Part shown: in pieces, positions 6,692-13,193 of the stretch
Layout: each line of letters starts with the position of its first letter
Position numbering within the stretch: position 1 is the first letter of the stretch
Assembly (NCBI GenBank): GCA_022837595.1
Contig: JALHFX010000102.1
Location: forward strand, 1-13,193
Direction: 5' to 3'
DNA: 13,193 nucleotides
DNA from: Propionibacterium sp.
GTDB lineage: Bacteria > Actinomycetota > Actinomycetes > Propionibacteriales > Propionibacteriaceae
The notes under the pieces: model-generated
The model's input: the letters and a program-made list of their open reading frames with translations, nothing else
The model's database searches: none
What the model was told of the DNA's origin: nothing
Position numbers and translations under genes: made by a program

Positions 6692-8640
6692 GCTTCGCTC
6701 CTTTGCGAATTGTGGTCTGTGAGTGGCTCGAAAACGGATGCCTTCGCGTATCCGTCTTGGGTGGCTTCAAGAATGCGTCCGCTTCGCGCGGCATCGCCGA
6801 TGATGCGAAGGTTCGGTAGCGATCGGTAGCGCTCGGCGACATCCGAACGCGGACGCACCCCGGCAGCCAATACGACATAGTCGGCTGGGACGGTCTCAGT
6901 AGACTCGTCGGCGAGCCTGGTCAGGCGGATGGTGTCATCGGCAATCGCCTCCAGCCGGTGTCCAGTCAGTATTCGTGGCTTGCCGAGGTTGACTCGGCCC
7001 ATGACATCGTTGACAACCATTGGCAGCATGCCTGGACCCAGATCGTTGAGCATTTCGACCAGAGTGATCGTGCAACCGCGTTCGATCAGAATCTCGGCCG
7101 CTTCGAGCCCGGTCATCCCGGTTCCGATGACCGCGACCTGCCCGGTTGGCTCGGCTCGTCCGAGAAGAACATCCTCTGCCGTGTGAACATGCGAATCGGT
7201 GGCTCCGGGGATCGGCGGACGCCATGGTTGCGCGCCGCAGGCGATGAATACCCCGCATGGTTCGAGGGCTTCGATCTCGGCAACACTAGGGGCAGACCCG
7301 AGGTGGACGGTGATCCCTGCCTTGTGAACCTGATCTCGCAGGTAGTCGATATAGGTACTGATGAGCTCTTTGTGACGGCCTTTTTCCGCGATGGTCAGCG
7401 CACCGCCCAATTCGTCCTGTTCCTCGAAGAGCACTGGAGTGAACCCTCGTTCGGCGAGGACCAGGGCAGCTTGGATACCGGCGGGACCACCACCGATGAC
7501 CGCCACCGTTCGGCCATCGCCGTTGCGATCCAGAACGCTGAACTCCTGCTCCCGGCCACAAAGCGGGTTCACGGCGCACTTGATCCGCAGTGGTTTCGCT
7601 ATCTCGCCGAAGCAGGCGAGACAGCCGATGCACGGGCAGATCTCGGTTTCGTGTCCCGTCCGCGATTTGAGGCTCCACAGCGGATCAGCCAGGTGGGCTC
7701 GCGCAACTCCCACAAAATCGCAGTCACCCGCCCGGAGCAGATCTTCGGCTACTTGGGGTTCTTTCACATTTGCGACCGCGATCACCGGAATGGACACCAC
7801 ATCCTTGATGAGCCGGGCCATATATCGTTTCCAGCCCTGCTGATAACTGCCTGGTTCGATACATCCTGCGGTGAAGCAACTGACATCGATCGCATCTGCA
7901 CCGGCGGTTTCGGCGGCCTGCGCGATCTTCTGGGCCTGATCGTGGTCGATGCCTCCCGGCAGTACTTCCTCGACATTGATCCGAACGCTGATCGGGAAAT
8001 CGGGGCCGCAGTCGGCGCGAATGCCGGCGATGATCTCGAGCAGAAATCTCACGCGATTCTCGAAGCTGCCTCCATAGCGATCGGTTCGATGGTTCATTGC
8101 CGGAGAAAGGAATTCGTTGATCAGGTAGCCGTGCGCGCCGTGCAATTCGACGCCATCGGCCCCGGCAAGTTGGGCTATCAATGCGCCTCGGACGAACTTG
8201 CTGGCCAGCTCGGTGCACTCGTCGGTGGTCAGCTCTCGGACTGATGCGCCGCCACCCGCACCAGGGATTGGTGAGGGGCCAACCGCTTGGGTGCCTGTCA
8301 CGAATGGCGAGGCCGTAGCGCCGGGATGCTGCAATTGGACGAAGAAACGTGTTTCGTATTTGTGAATGACATCTACCAGGCGTTGGAGCTCTTGGGCATC
8401 GGCAGCGCTGATCGCCGACATCTGGCTGGCTTCACCTATCCCCGGCCCGTCATCGATTCGGGTGATGCCACTGATGATAAGGCCAGTACCACCGCGTGCT
8501 CGGGCCTCGTAGAACGCGATCAGATCAGCGCTGACTCCGCCGCCGGCTTTCGCCAGATTCGTGCCCATCGCTGTCATGACGACGCGATTTGGAATGGTCA
8601 ATCGACCGATAGAAGCGGGACTAAAAAGTGTGTCGTACAT
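6688..8640 (-). CDS. FMN/Fe-S/FAD ene-reductase, 2,4-dienoyl-CoA reductase type
   Basis: A 650-residue Old Yellow Enzyme fusion that should reduce an activated C=C bond with NAD(P)H. Residues 1-330 form the FMN TIM barrel, with the HGAHGYLINEFLSP active-site block (167-180) and RTDRYGGS (185-192). A [4Fe-4S] motif follows: C337-x2-C340-x2-C343-x11-C355. An FAD/NAD(P) half starts with the Rossmann motif GGGPAG (383-388), with a second dinucleotide motif GTGMTG (506-511). The architecture is shared with 2,4-dienoyl-CoA reductase, trimethylamine dehydrogenase, and gut enzymes such as BaiCD/BaiH and daidzein reductase. The start at 8640 gives the conserved opening MYDTLFSP; its ribosome site is poor. 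It is the first gene of the cluster, divergent from yaaA. The substrate is not determinable, and a cyclic enone is a reasonable guess from the SDR and ADC-like neighbours. Confidence 0.9.
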   Translation of the reverse strand: MYDTLFSPASIGRLTIPNRVVMTAMGTNLAKAGGGVSADLIAFYEARARGGTGLIISGITRIDDGPGIGEASQMSAISAADAQELQRLVDVIHKYETRFFVQLQHPGATASPFVTGTQAVGPSPIPGAGGGASVRELTTDECTELASKFVRGALIAQLAGADGVELHGAHGYLINEFLSPAMNHRTDRYGGSFENRVRFLLEIIAGIRADCGPDFPISVRINVEEVLPGGIDHDQAQKIAQAAETAGADAIDVSCFTAGCIEPGSYQQGWKRYMARLIKDVVSIPVIAVANVKEPQVAEDLLRAGDCDFVGVARAHLADPLWSLKSRTGHETEICPCIGCLACFGEIAKPLRIKCAVNPLCGREQEFSVLDRNGDGRTVAVIGGGPAGIQAALVLAERGFTPVLFEEQDELGGALTIAEKGRHKELISTYIDYLRDQVHKAGITVHLGSAPSVAEIEALEPCGVFIACGAQPWRPPIPGATDSHVHTAEDVLLGRAEPTGQVAVIGTGMTGLEAAEILIERGCTITLVEMLNDLGPGMLPMVVNDVMGRVNLGKPRILTGHRLEAIADDTIRLTRLADESTETVPADYVVLAAGVRPRSDVAERYRSLPNLRIIGDAARSGRILEATQDGYAKASVFEPLTDHNSQRSEA

Positions 8641-8751
8641 GACGATTGTTCTGCTTAGAAGCGTACGCCCGTCTTCGGCCGGCAGAGGGTTTTTGATGAT
8701 CTTCTAACTTTACGGAGGCTCTCCTTCAACCTTTTCTTAGACACCGTCCAG

Positions 8752-8757
8752 TAGCGT
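8752..8757 (+). promoter_or_regulatory. Candidate -10 of leaderless yaaA promoter
   Basis: TAGCGT (TAnnnT) is followed by six bases and then the ATG at 8764. The run GGGGGA directly touching the ATG is too close to serve as a ribosome site, so a leaderless transcript beginning at the ATG is the better reading. The -35 is not distinct. Confidence 0.4.
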
Positions 8758-8763
8758 GGGGGA

Positions 8764-9549
8764 ATGCTCGTGCTCCTCTCCCCTGCCAAGAATCTTGATT
8801 TTGACTCTCGTCCGGCGACCCGAAAGTATTCCGAGCCACGCACGCTGGATCACGCGCAAGAGTTGATCGACGTTCTGCGCACCAAATCCCCGGACGAGCT
8901 TGCGCAGCTGATGAAGATCTCCGACGAGCTGGCAGTGCTCAACGCGGCCCGCTATCGCGACTTCGAAGCGCCGCTCACACCGAAGAATGCGCGCGCGGCG
9001 ATTCTGGCCTTCAACGGCGATGTCTATCGCGGCATGAATGCGTCCCATGACTTCACCGAGCGTGATTTCACCGAAGCCCAGAAGACGATCCGGATACTGT
9101 CCGGCCTGTTCGGGGTTCTGCGTCCACTCGATCTGATTCAGCCCTACCGGCTCGAGATGGGGTCTGCTTTGACGACCGATCGGGGCTCAGATCTCTACCA
9201 GTATTGGGGCGACCTGCCCAGTGAACTCCTGGCAGCCGATCTGGCCGCGTCCCCGGGCGCAGATGTGGTGATCAACCTGGCTTCGCAGGAGTACTTCGGT
9301 GTGGTCAATCCGAAGGTGATCGATGCCCCGATTGTTTCGCCGCGGTTCGAGGAGAGCACATCTGCAGGTAAGCGGCGGATGGTGTCGTTCTACGCTAAGC
9401 ACGCACGGGGTCGGATGGCAGCGTGGCTGGTTACCAATCGGGTGCGCAGCGTCCGCAAAATTCGCGATTTCGATCTCGATGGCTACCGTTTCGACGATCA
9501 GACGTCCACGCCGAGCCGACCGGTCTTTGTGCGTCCGCAGGCATCATGA
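8764..9549 (+). CDS. yaaA: Peroxide stress protein YaaA (UPF0246)
   Basis: A 261-residue cytoplasmic protein close to the usual YaaA length. Family hallmarks are visible: the LLSPAKNLDF opening, FNGDVYRGM near residues 80-88, the LSGLFGVLRPLDLIQPYRLEMG block near 113-134, NLASQEYF near 177, and FYAKHARGRMA near 214. In E. coli YaaA lowers free intracellular iron under hydrogen peroxide stress and so limits Fenton damage; the biochemical mechanism is not fully settled. It heads a plus-strand run with a YigZ-type gene and a broken fructosamine kinase gene, and its stop overlaps the next start by ATGA. The first codon is used because the conserved block begins at residue 3. Confidence 0.92.
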   Translation: MLVLLSPAKNLDFDSRPATRKYSEPRTLDHAQELIDVLRTKSPDELAQLMKISDELAVLNAARYRDFEAPLTPKNARAAILAFNGDVYRGMNASHDFTERDFTEAQKTIRILSGLFGVLRPLDLIQPYRLEMGSALTTDRGSDLYQYWGDLPSELLAADLAASPGADVVINLASQEYFGVVNPKVIDAPIVSPRFEESTSAGKRRMVSFYAKHARGRMAAWLVTNRVRSVRKIRDFDLDGYRFDDQTSTPSRPVFVRPQAS

Positions 9550-10214
9550 GCACTAGTCATTACGTGGTGCTTCGAGCCGGCACTCGACCCAGCTCGGAGA
9601 CCGAGATCAAAAGGTCCAGGTTTTTGGGCTACGCAGCCCGCACTCCCAGTGAAGACGAAGCGCGTGATTTCCTGGCCGAGTTACGCCGGGAGCATCGCGA
9701 GGCCAGGCACATCTGTCACGCATTCGTCATTGATCCTGACCGCAGCATCCAGCGTTCCAGCGACGATGCAGAACCGGCCGGCACCGCAGGCGTACCGATT
9801 CTCAAGGCGATCACAGCTCGTCAGACCGCGCCCGGCCGGGCGGAGCTTTCAGACATCACCGTCGCAGTGGTCCGCTACTTCGGTGGCATCAAACTGGGCG
9901 CGGGAGGCCTGGTTCAGGCTTATTCGAATGCCGCGGCGTCCGTACTGGACGTTGCTGACGTGATCGACCGGCAGCGAATGCGGCTGATCGAGCTTGCGTT
10001 GCCGATCGGTGAAGCTGCCCGCACCGAGACCAGGCTGCGTGGCCAGGGCGTCATCATCGAATCGGTCGACTACCGAGTCGAAGACACACGCCTGACCATC
10101 GCGGTCGCCGACGAACCGATGCAGATCGAATCCGCCATGGCTCAGCTGTCGAGCCTCACCGCAGGCGGTGCAGCCCCGACAATCGGCGAACAGCTTTGGC
10201 GTGACCTGGGCTGA
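9546..10214 (+). CDS. YigZ/IMPACT-family protein (UPF0029 + DUF1949)
   Basis: A 222-residue protein with an N-terminal IMPACT/UPF0029 domain (about residues 15-130) and a C-terminal ferredoxin-like DUF1949 domain (about 140-210). Signatures include KRSRFLGY, SSDDAEPAGTAGVPIL and VRYFGGIKLGAGGLVQAYSNA. Eukaryotic IMPACT modulates Gcn2 signalling; the bacterial YigZ/YvyE role is not firmly known, and nucleic-acid or ribosome association has been suggested. The start at 9546 overlaps the yaaA stop (ATGA); the frame is open further upstream to 9423 but that part lies inside yaaA. Coupled translation with yaaA is likely, since the ribosome site is weak. Confidence 0.9.
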   Translation: MSTSHYVVLRAGTRPSSETEIKRSRFLGYAARTPSEDEARDFLAELRREHREARHICHAFVIDPDRSIQRSSDDAEPAGTAGVPILKAITARQTAPGRAELSDITVAVVRYFGGIKLGAGGLVQAYSNAAASVLDVADVIDRQRMRLIELALPIGEAARTETRLRGQGVIIESVDYRVEDTRLTIAVADEPMQIESAMAQLSSLTAGGAAPTIGEQLWRDLG

Positions 10215-10254
10215 CGCTACCGAGCCGAAGTGATAGCGACGAAGGTGGTTGCGG

Positions 10255-10963
10255 ATGACAGCGACATTCATCAAACGAGGTGACCCACTCCAGATTGACT
10301 GGGAGGCGTGTGGCCTCAGCTGGCTGGCCGCTGCCCCCAGGGGTGCAGAAGTGGTCGAGATCATCGCGCGCCGACCCGGAGAGCTACGCACCAGGCGGTG
10401 GCCTCATGTGGCCCCATCGGGCCCGGCTGCCGAAGCTTTCGGACGAGCGCTCGCCGCGACCCACCTGGCCGGCGCATCAGCATTCGGTGTCGGACCGGAC
10501 GGCTGGGATCAGAGCATCCTCGGCTGGATCGGCGCAGCCCGTCTGCCGCTGGGCAGCTACCGAAGCTGGGGTGAATTCTTCGCCGAACTACGACTACTCC
10601 CCCACGCCCGTGCTGCTGTGCGAAGCGGCTCGCTGACGGTAGCAGGCATGCGGCTCATCGAGCGCGTCTGCCAGCGGCTGCGCGACGGCGAATGGTAACG
10701 TCATCGGTAGCGGTGATCGCTATCTGTTGATCGATCCAGCTGCCCATGGTGGGCATCCGGAAACCGATCTTGCGATGCTCGCACTGTTCGGACACCCTCA
10801 ATTGCGCCGTATCACCGAGGCCTACGCTGAAGCTGCTCAGCTTGCTGAGGACTGGCGGTCAAGGACCGCACTACATCAGCTGCACCCTTTGCTCGTGCAT
10901 GCCGAACTCTTTGGTGCAGGTTACGCGGATCGTGCGGTCGAACTAGCCTCCCACTACGCCTGA
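10255..10963 (+). pseudogene. Fructosamine kinase family gene, broken by deletion/frameshift
   Basis: Two adjacent frames carry the two halves of one fructosamine/ketosamine-3-kinase (APH-fold) protein, an enzyme that phosphorylates sugar amines to reverse protein glycation. The first (10255-10698) shows TFIKRGDP, AFGRALAATH and WGEFFAELRLLPHARA, then reaches a stop after RLRDGEW. The second frame resumes with NGNVIGSGDRYLLIDPAAHGGH, then TDLAMLALFG and LLVHAELFGAGY, ending at 10963. What should join them is the catalytic HGDLW loop just before NGNV, and it is absent in all frames. The frame offset implies a loss of 3n+2 bases at about 10688-10697. The protein would lack its catalytic aspartate. 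The ATG at 10255 has GAAGGTGG six bases upstream. A sequencing error alone would not remove the whole motif, so true gene decay is favoured. Confidence 0.85.
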
Positions 10964-11022
10964 TCGCGACTTCAGTGTTGCCTTGAGGTTGACATCCGTC
11001 GGATCTGGTAGCGCGAGCCCTC

Positions 11023-11664
11023 TCACTCGTTGCGCATTCGGTACTTCACAGTGAACCCGGCGTTGGCGATCTTTTCTTCGAGGTCGTCGGTGTTGAGCGT
11101 ATTGACACCCAAGACGACCAGGCTGCGTTCCAAGCCGCCCCGGTAGACCGCGATGTGAGTGATATTGGTGCGCACCTCGCTGGTGATGGACGCGAGCCTG
11201 GCCATCACGCCGGGCTGATCGTCCGCTTCAATGATGAGTCGCGTACCGTTCACCCGTGCCCCGTTGAGCTCAATGAAGGCGTCGAGCAGATCAGACTCGG
11301 TGATGACTCCGATCAGTTCGTCGTCCTCGATCACCGGCAGGATCTCAATCTTGTGATCTCGCATCAGGATGGCCGCCTCGTCCAGAAGAGCGTCGGGGCC
11401 GATCGTGATCGGGTGACGAGTCATCACCTCCGAGACTTTGAGCTTCGAGAAGAGGTAGATCAACTCGCCGGCGCTGAACGACGTCGCCATCGAGGGCGAG
11501 GCGCGATCGATATCCGACTGGGAGACGATGCCGACCAGACGTCCGTTCGAAACGACCGGAAGTTTGCGGACGTGGTGTTTTTGCATGAGGTTAACGGCTT
11601 CGGGCACTGTCGTGGAAGGACTGACAGTGAACGGGTGAGCGGTCATTCGCCAGCTGACGAACAT
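11023..11664 (-). CDS. CBS-CBS-ACT domain protein, AcuB-like
   Basis: A 213-residue cytoplasmic protein with two CBS domains (about 6-56 and 76-132) and a C-terminal ACT domain (about 141-210). CBS repeats are visible as VRKLPVV..GRLVGIVSQSDI and IEILPVI..DELIGVITESDL. The ACT ligand turn is DQPGVMARLASI. CBS pairs usually bind adenine nucleotides, and ACT domains usually bind amino acids, so it is most likely a sensor or modulator. It follows livF by three bases, and its ribosome site (GGGAGG, seven bases before the ATG) lies in the last codons of livF, so it belongs to the transporter operon. A role in sensing branched-chain amino acids is inference. AcuB of Bacillus has a similar layout, but the acetoin link need not apply. 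Confidence 0.85.
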   Translation of the reverse strand: MFVSWRMTAHPFTVSPSTTVPEAVNLMQKHHVRKLPVVSNGRLVGIVSQSDIDRASPSMATSFSAGELIYLFSKLKVSEVMTRHPITIGPDALLDEAAILMRDHKIEILPVIEDDELIGVITESDLLDAFIELNGARVNGTRLIIEADDQPGVMARLASITSEVRTNITHIAVYRGGLERSLVVLGVNTLNTDDLEEKIANAGFTVKYRMRNE

Positions 11665-11667
11665 TGA

Positions 11668-12372
11668 TCAACCTCCCAGATAGGCCTGGCGCACCTCGTC
11701 GCTCGCCAGGAGTGTTGCGGCTTCGCCGCTGAGAACGATCTTTCCTGTCTCCATGACATATGCGCGGCTGGCCACCTGCAACGCCATATTCGCATTCTGC
11801 TCCACGAGCAGGATGGTTGTGCCCGTCGCATTGATATTTGCGATGATGTCGAAGATCTCCTGGACGAAAAGCGGTGCCAGGCCCATTGAAGGCTCATCGA
11901 GCAGCAGCACTTTTGGCTTGGCCATCAACGCGCGGCCCATGGCGAGCATTTGCTGTTCGCCACCCGACAAAGTACCCGCGGCTTGCTGGCGACGGTCAGC
12001 CAGCACAGGGAACCGGCTGAAGACGCCATCCATATCCTTGGCGATCTGAGCCCGGTCGCGGCGCAGGAATGCCCCTAGTTCCAGGTTCTCAAGAACGCTC
12101 ATTGTGGCGAAGACCCTACGTCCTTCGGGCACTTGGATTAAGCCACGTTTGACCCGGTCTTGAGCCGAGGTCTTCGTGATGTCGGCACCGTTCAACCAAA
12201 TCGAACCCGACTCGGGGCGCTCGAGTCCTGATGCAGTACGCAGCGTGGTCGTCTTGCCCGCACCGTTGGCGCCGATGAGAGTGACAATCTCACCCTCATC
12301 GACTCGCAAGGAGATGCCTTTGAGCGCGTGGATACCGCCGAAACTGACCTTGAGATCTTTGACCTCAAACAT
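11668..12372 (-). CDS. livF: Branched-chain amino acid ABC transporter ATPase LivF
   Basis: A 234-residue ATPase that powers uptake through the LivHM permease at the cytoplasmic membrane. Walker A GANGAGKTT is at 34-42, the Q-loop region reads GLIQVPEGRRVF, the signature is LSGGEQQM and Walker B is LLLDEPSMGLAP. The EGRRVF block and GLAP ending are characteristic of LivF as opposed to LivG. It starts inside the end of livG with an 8-base overlap (ATGTTTGA), so translation is coupled. Leucine, isoleucine and valine are the usual substrates, but some LivF relatives serve urea or other amides, and the binding protein is outside the window. Confidence 0.9.
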   Translation of the reverse strand: MFEVKDLKVSFGGIHALKGISLRVDEGEIVTLIGANGAGKTTTLRTASGLERPESGSIWLNGADITKTSAQDRVKRGLIQVPEGRRVFATMSVLENLELGAFLRRDRAQIAKDMDGVFSRFPVLADRRQQAAGTLSGGEQQMLAMGRALMAKPKVLLLDEPSMGLAPLFVQEIFDIIANINATGTTILLVEQNANMALQVASRAYVMETGKIVLSGEAATLLASDEVRQAYLGG

Positions 12373-13153
12373 CGCTGACCTCCTGACCGAGATAGGCCGT
12401 AATGACGCGCGGATCGCGACGCACCATATCAGGAGTGCCCGACGAGATGACGATACCGTGGTCGAGCACGTAGATTCGCTCGCAGATCTTCATCACGAGA
12501 CTCATATCGTGTTCGATCAAAAGGATCGTCAGGTCGTAGTTCTCACGAATCCAGCTGATCAACGTGGTCAGTTCGGCAGTCTCAGCCGGATTCATGCCTG
12601 CCGCGGGTTCATCGAGCAAGAGCAGTCTCGGATTCGTTGCGAGCGCACGAGCGATCTCCAGATGTCGCTGCTCGCCGTAAGAAAGATTCCGTGCGAGATC
12701 GGACGATTTTTGCTCGAGGCTCATCAGCTCCAGCAACTCGTGGGCACTCTTGAGTACCTCTTCACGCGCCTTGGACCATGACGGCAGATGGAAGAACGAG
12801 GCCAGCAGCGAATAGTTTTGGCTTTGTTCCAGTGCGATGACGACGTTATCCAGAACAGTGAGTTCCTTGAAAAGGCGGATGTTCTGGAAGGTACGGCCAA
12901 CCCCTGCACGGCAGATGTCGAAGGGTTTCTTCCCCGCGATCGAAAAGGGCTCTCCCCCGGGAGAAAAGATGATCTGACCGGACGATGGTGGGTAGACCCC
13001 GGTGAGAAGGTTGAAGACGGTCGTCTTGCCGGCACCGTTGGGGCCGATCAACCCGATCAGTTCGCCCTCTTCCAACGTCATGTCGACATTCGAGACCGCG
13101 GCCAGGCCGCCGAAGTTGCGGGTCAGTTCCTTGACTTCGAGGATCGGGCTCAT
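12365..13153 (-). CDS. livG: Branched-chain amino acid ABC transporter ATPase LivG
   Basis: A 262-residue ATPase paired with LivF. Walker A GPNGAGKTT is at 37-45, the Q-loop block is GRTFQNIRLF, the signature is LSYGEQRHLEIARAL and Walker B is LLLDEPAAGMNP; the C-terminus has the LivG-type ISSGTPDMVRRDPRVITAYLG. The ATG at 13153 overlaps the stop of the preceding gene (ATGA). The order livM-livG-livF is the common one. The intact motifs suggest a working protein. Confidence 0.92.
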   Translation of the reverse strand: MSPILEVKELTRNFGGLAAVSNVDMTLEEGELIGLIGPNGAGKTTVFNLLTGVYPPSSGQIIFSPGGEPFSIAGKKPFDICRAGVGRTFQNIRLFKELTVLDNVVIALEQSQNYSLLASFFHLPSWSKAREEVLKSAHELLELMSLEQKSSDLARNLSYGEQRHLEIARALATNPRLLLLDEPAAGMNPAETAELTTLISWIRENYDLTILLIEHDMSLVMKICERIYVLDHGIVISSGTPDMVRRDPRVITAYLGQEVSDV

Positions 13154-13193
13154 GCGATGGCACCTTCTCGCGCCTCAGTCTTGGTATGGCGTT
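13150..13193 (-). CDS. livM: C-terminal tail of probable LivM permease (partial)
   Basis: Thirteen residues and a stop, RHTKTEAREGAIA, read in one frame into the livG start, sharing ATGA with it. A charged tail of this kind and the 4-base overlap fit the C-terminus of the LivM permease, which normally precedes livG. The identity depends on gene order, as the membrane domain is outside the window. Confidence 0.55.
   Translation of the reverse strand, partial: RHTKTEAREGAIA

Noticed and set aside
6958..8244. 428-codon plus-strand open frame opposite the ene-reductase
   Set aside because: It lies wholly antisense to a well-supported gene with intact motifs; its translation shows no domain and it is explained by GC-biased codon use.
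8641..8763. Promoter and operator for the ene-reductase cluster in the divergent spacer
   Set aside because: Candidate hexamers and a small GGAG-GCT-CTCC repeat (8714-8724) exist, but none has convincing sequence and spacing, and no regulator gene lies nearby to support an operator.
10688..10730. Programmed frameshift in the fructosamine kinase gene
   Set aside because: No slippery site is seen, and the catalytic HGDLW motif is missing from all frames, so shifting frame would not restore an active protein.
10964..11022. Possible terminator between the converging fructosamine kinase remnant and CBS-ACT gene
   Set aside because: Only a short palindrome (ATCCG-T-CGGAT, 10994-11004) is present; it cannot form a useful RNA stem and has no T-run.

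Overview
The window reads as chromosomal DNA from an actinobacterium. By eye it has fairly high GC (not counted), pervasive GC-rich antisense ORFs, ATGA-type stop/start overlaps, start codons that seem to follow a TAnnnT -10 hexamer directly (leaderless style), and protein families in their actinobacterial form (fructosamine kinase, DUF4203-like membrane protein). A Propionibacteriaceae-like host is only a guess. No phage, CRISPR array, tRNA, rRNA or intact insertion sequence was seen.

Layout. (1) Left edge, minus strand: a metal-sensing ArsR/SmtB repressor whose stop overlaps the start of a His-rich gene cut by the window edge, probably a cation diffusion facilitator. The operator, a perfect inverted repeat of SmtB/CzrA type, lies just upstream. 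(2) 428-695: a stretch without a recognisable gene, holding a perfect 70-bp palindrome and a 14-bp tandem duplication. (3) A small polytopic membrane protein (DUF4203-like). (4) 1405-8640, minus strand: five co-directional genes, transcribed in the order flavin/Fe-S ene-reductase, acetoacetate-decarboxylase-family enzyme, SDR dehydrogenase, unknown membrane protein with an internal 4-TM duplication, and a short UvrA-like ABC protein (UvrA2/DrrC type). The first three are tightly coupled and look like one small-molecule conversion pathway. This is the most likely place for an undescribed system. (5) 8764-10963, plus strand, divergent: yaaA (peroxide-stress iron control), a YigZ/IMPACT-family gene, and a fructosamine kinase gene broken by a frameshifting deletion that removed the catalytic HGD loop. 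(6) 11023-13193, minus strand: the end of a branched-chain amino acid ABC transporter operon (tail of probable livM, livG, livF), followed by a CBS-CBS-ACT protein that probably senses an amino acid or nucleotide.

How they work together. The arsR/exporter pair is a self-contained Zn/Co homeostasis unit. The ene-reductase, ADC-like enzyme and SDR could successively reduce, decarboxylate or cleave, and oxidise a cyclic enone or beta-keto acid. The membrane protein might import or export the compound, and the UvrA-like protein might shield DNA from a planar metabolite; these last two roles are inference from gene order. The liv operon imports branched-chain amino acids, with the CBS-ACT protein as a plausible ligand-responsive partner.
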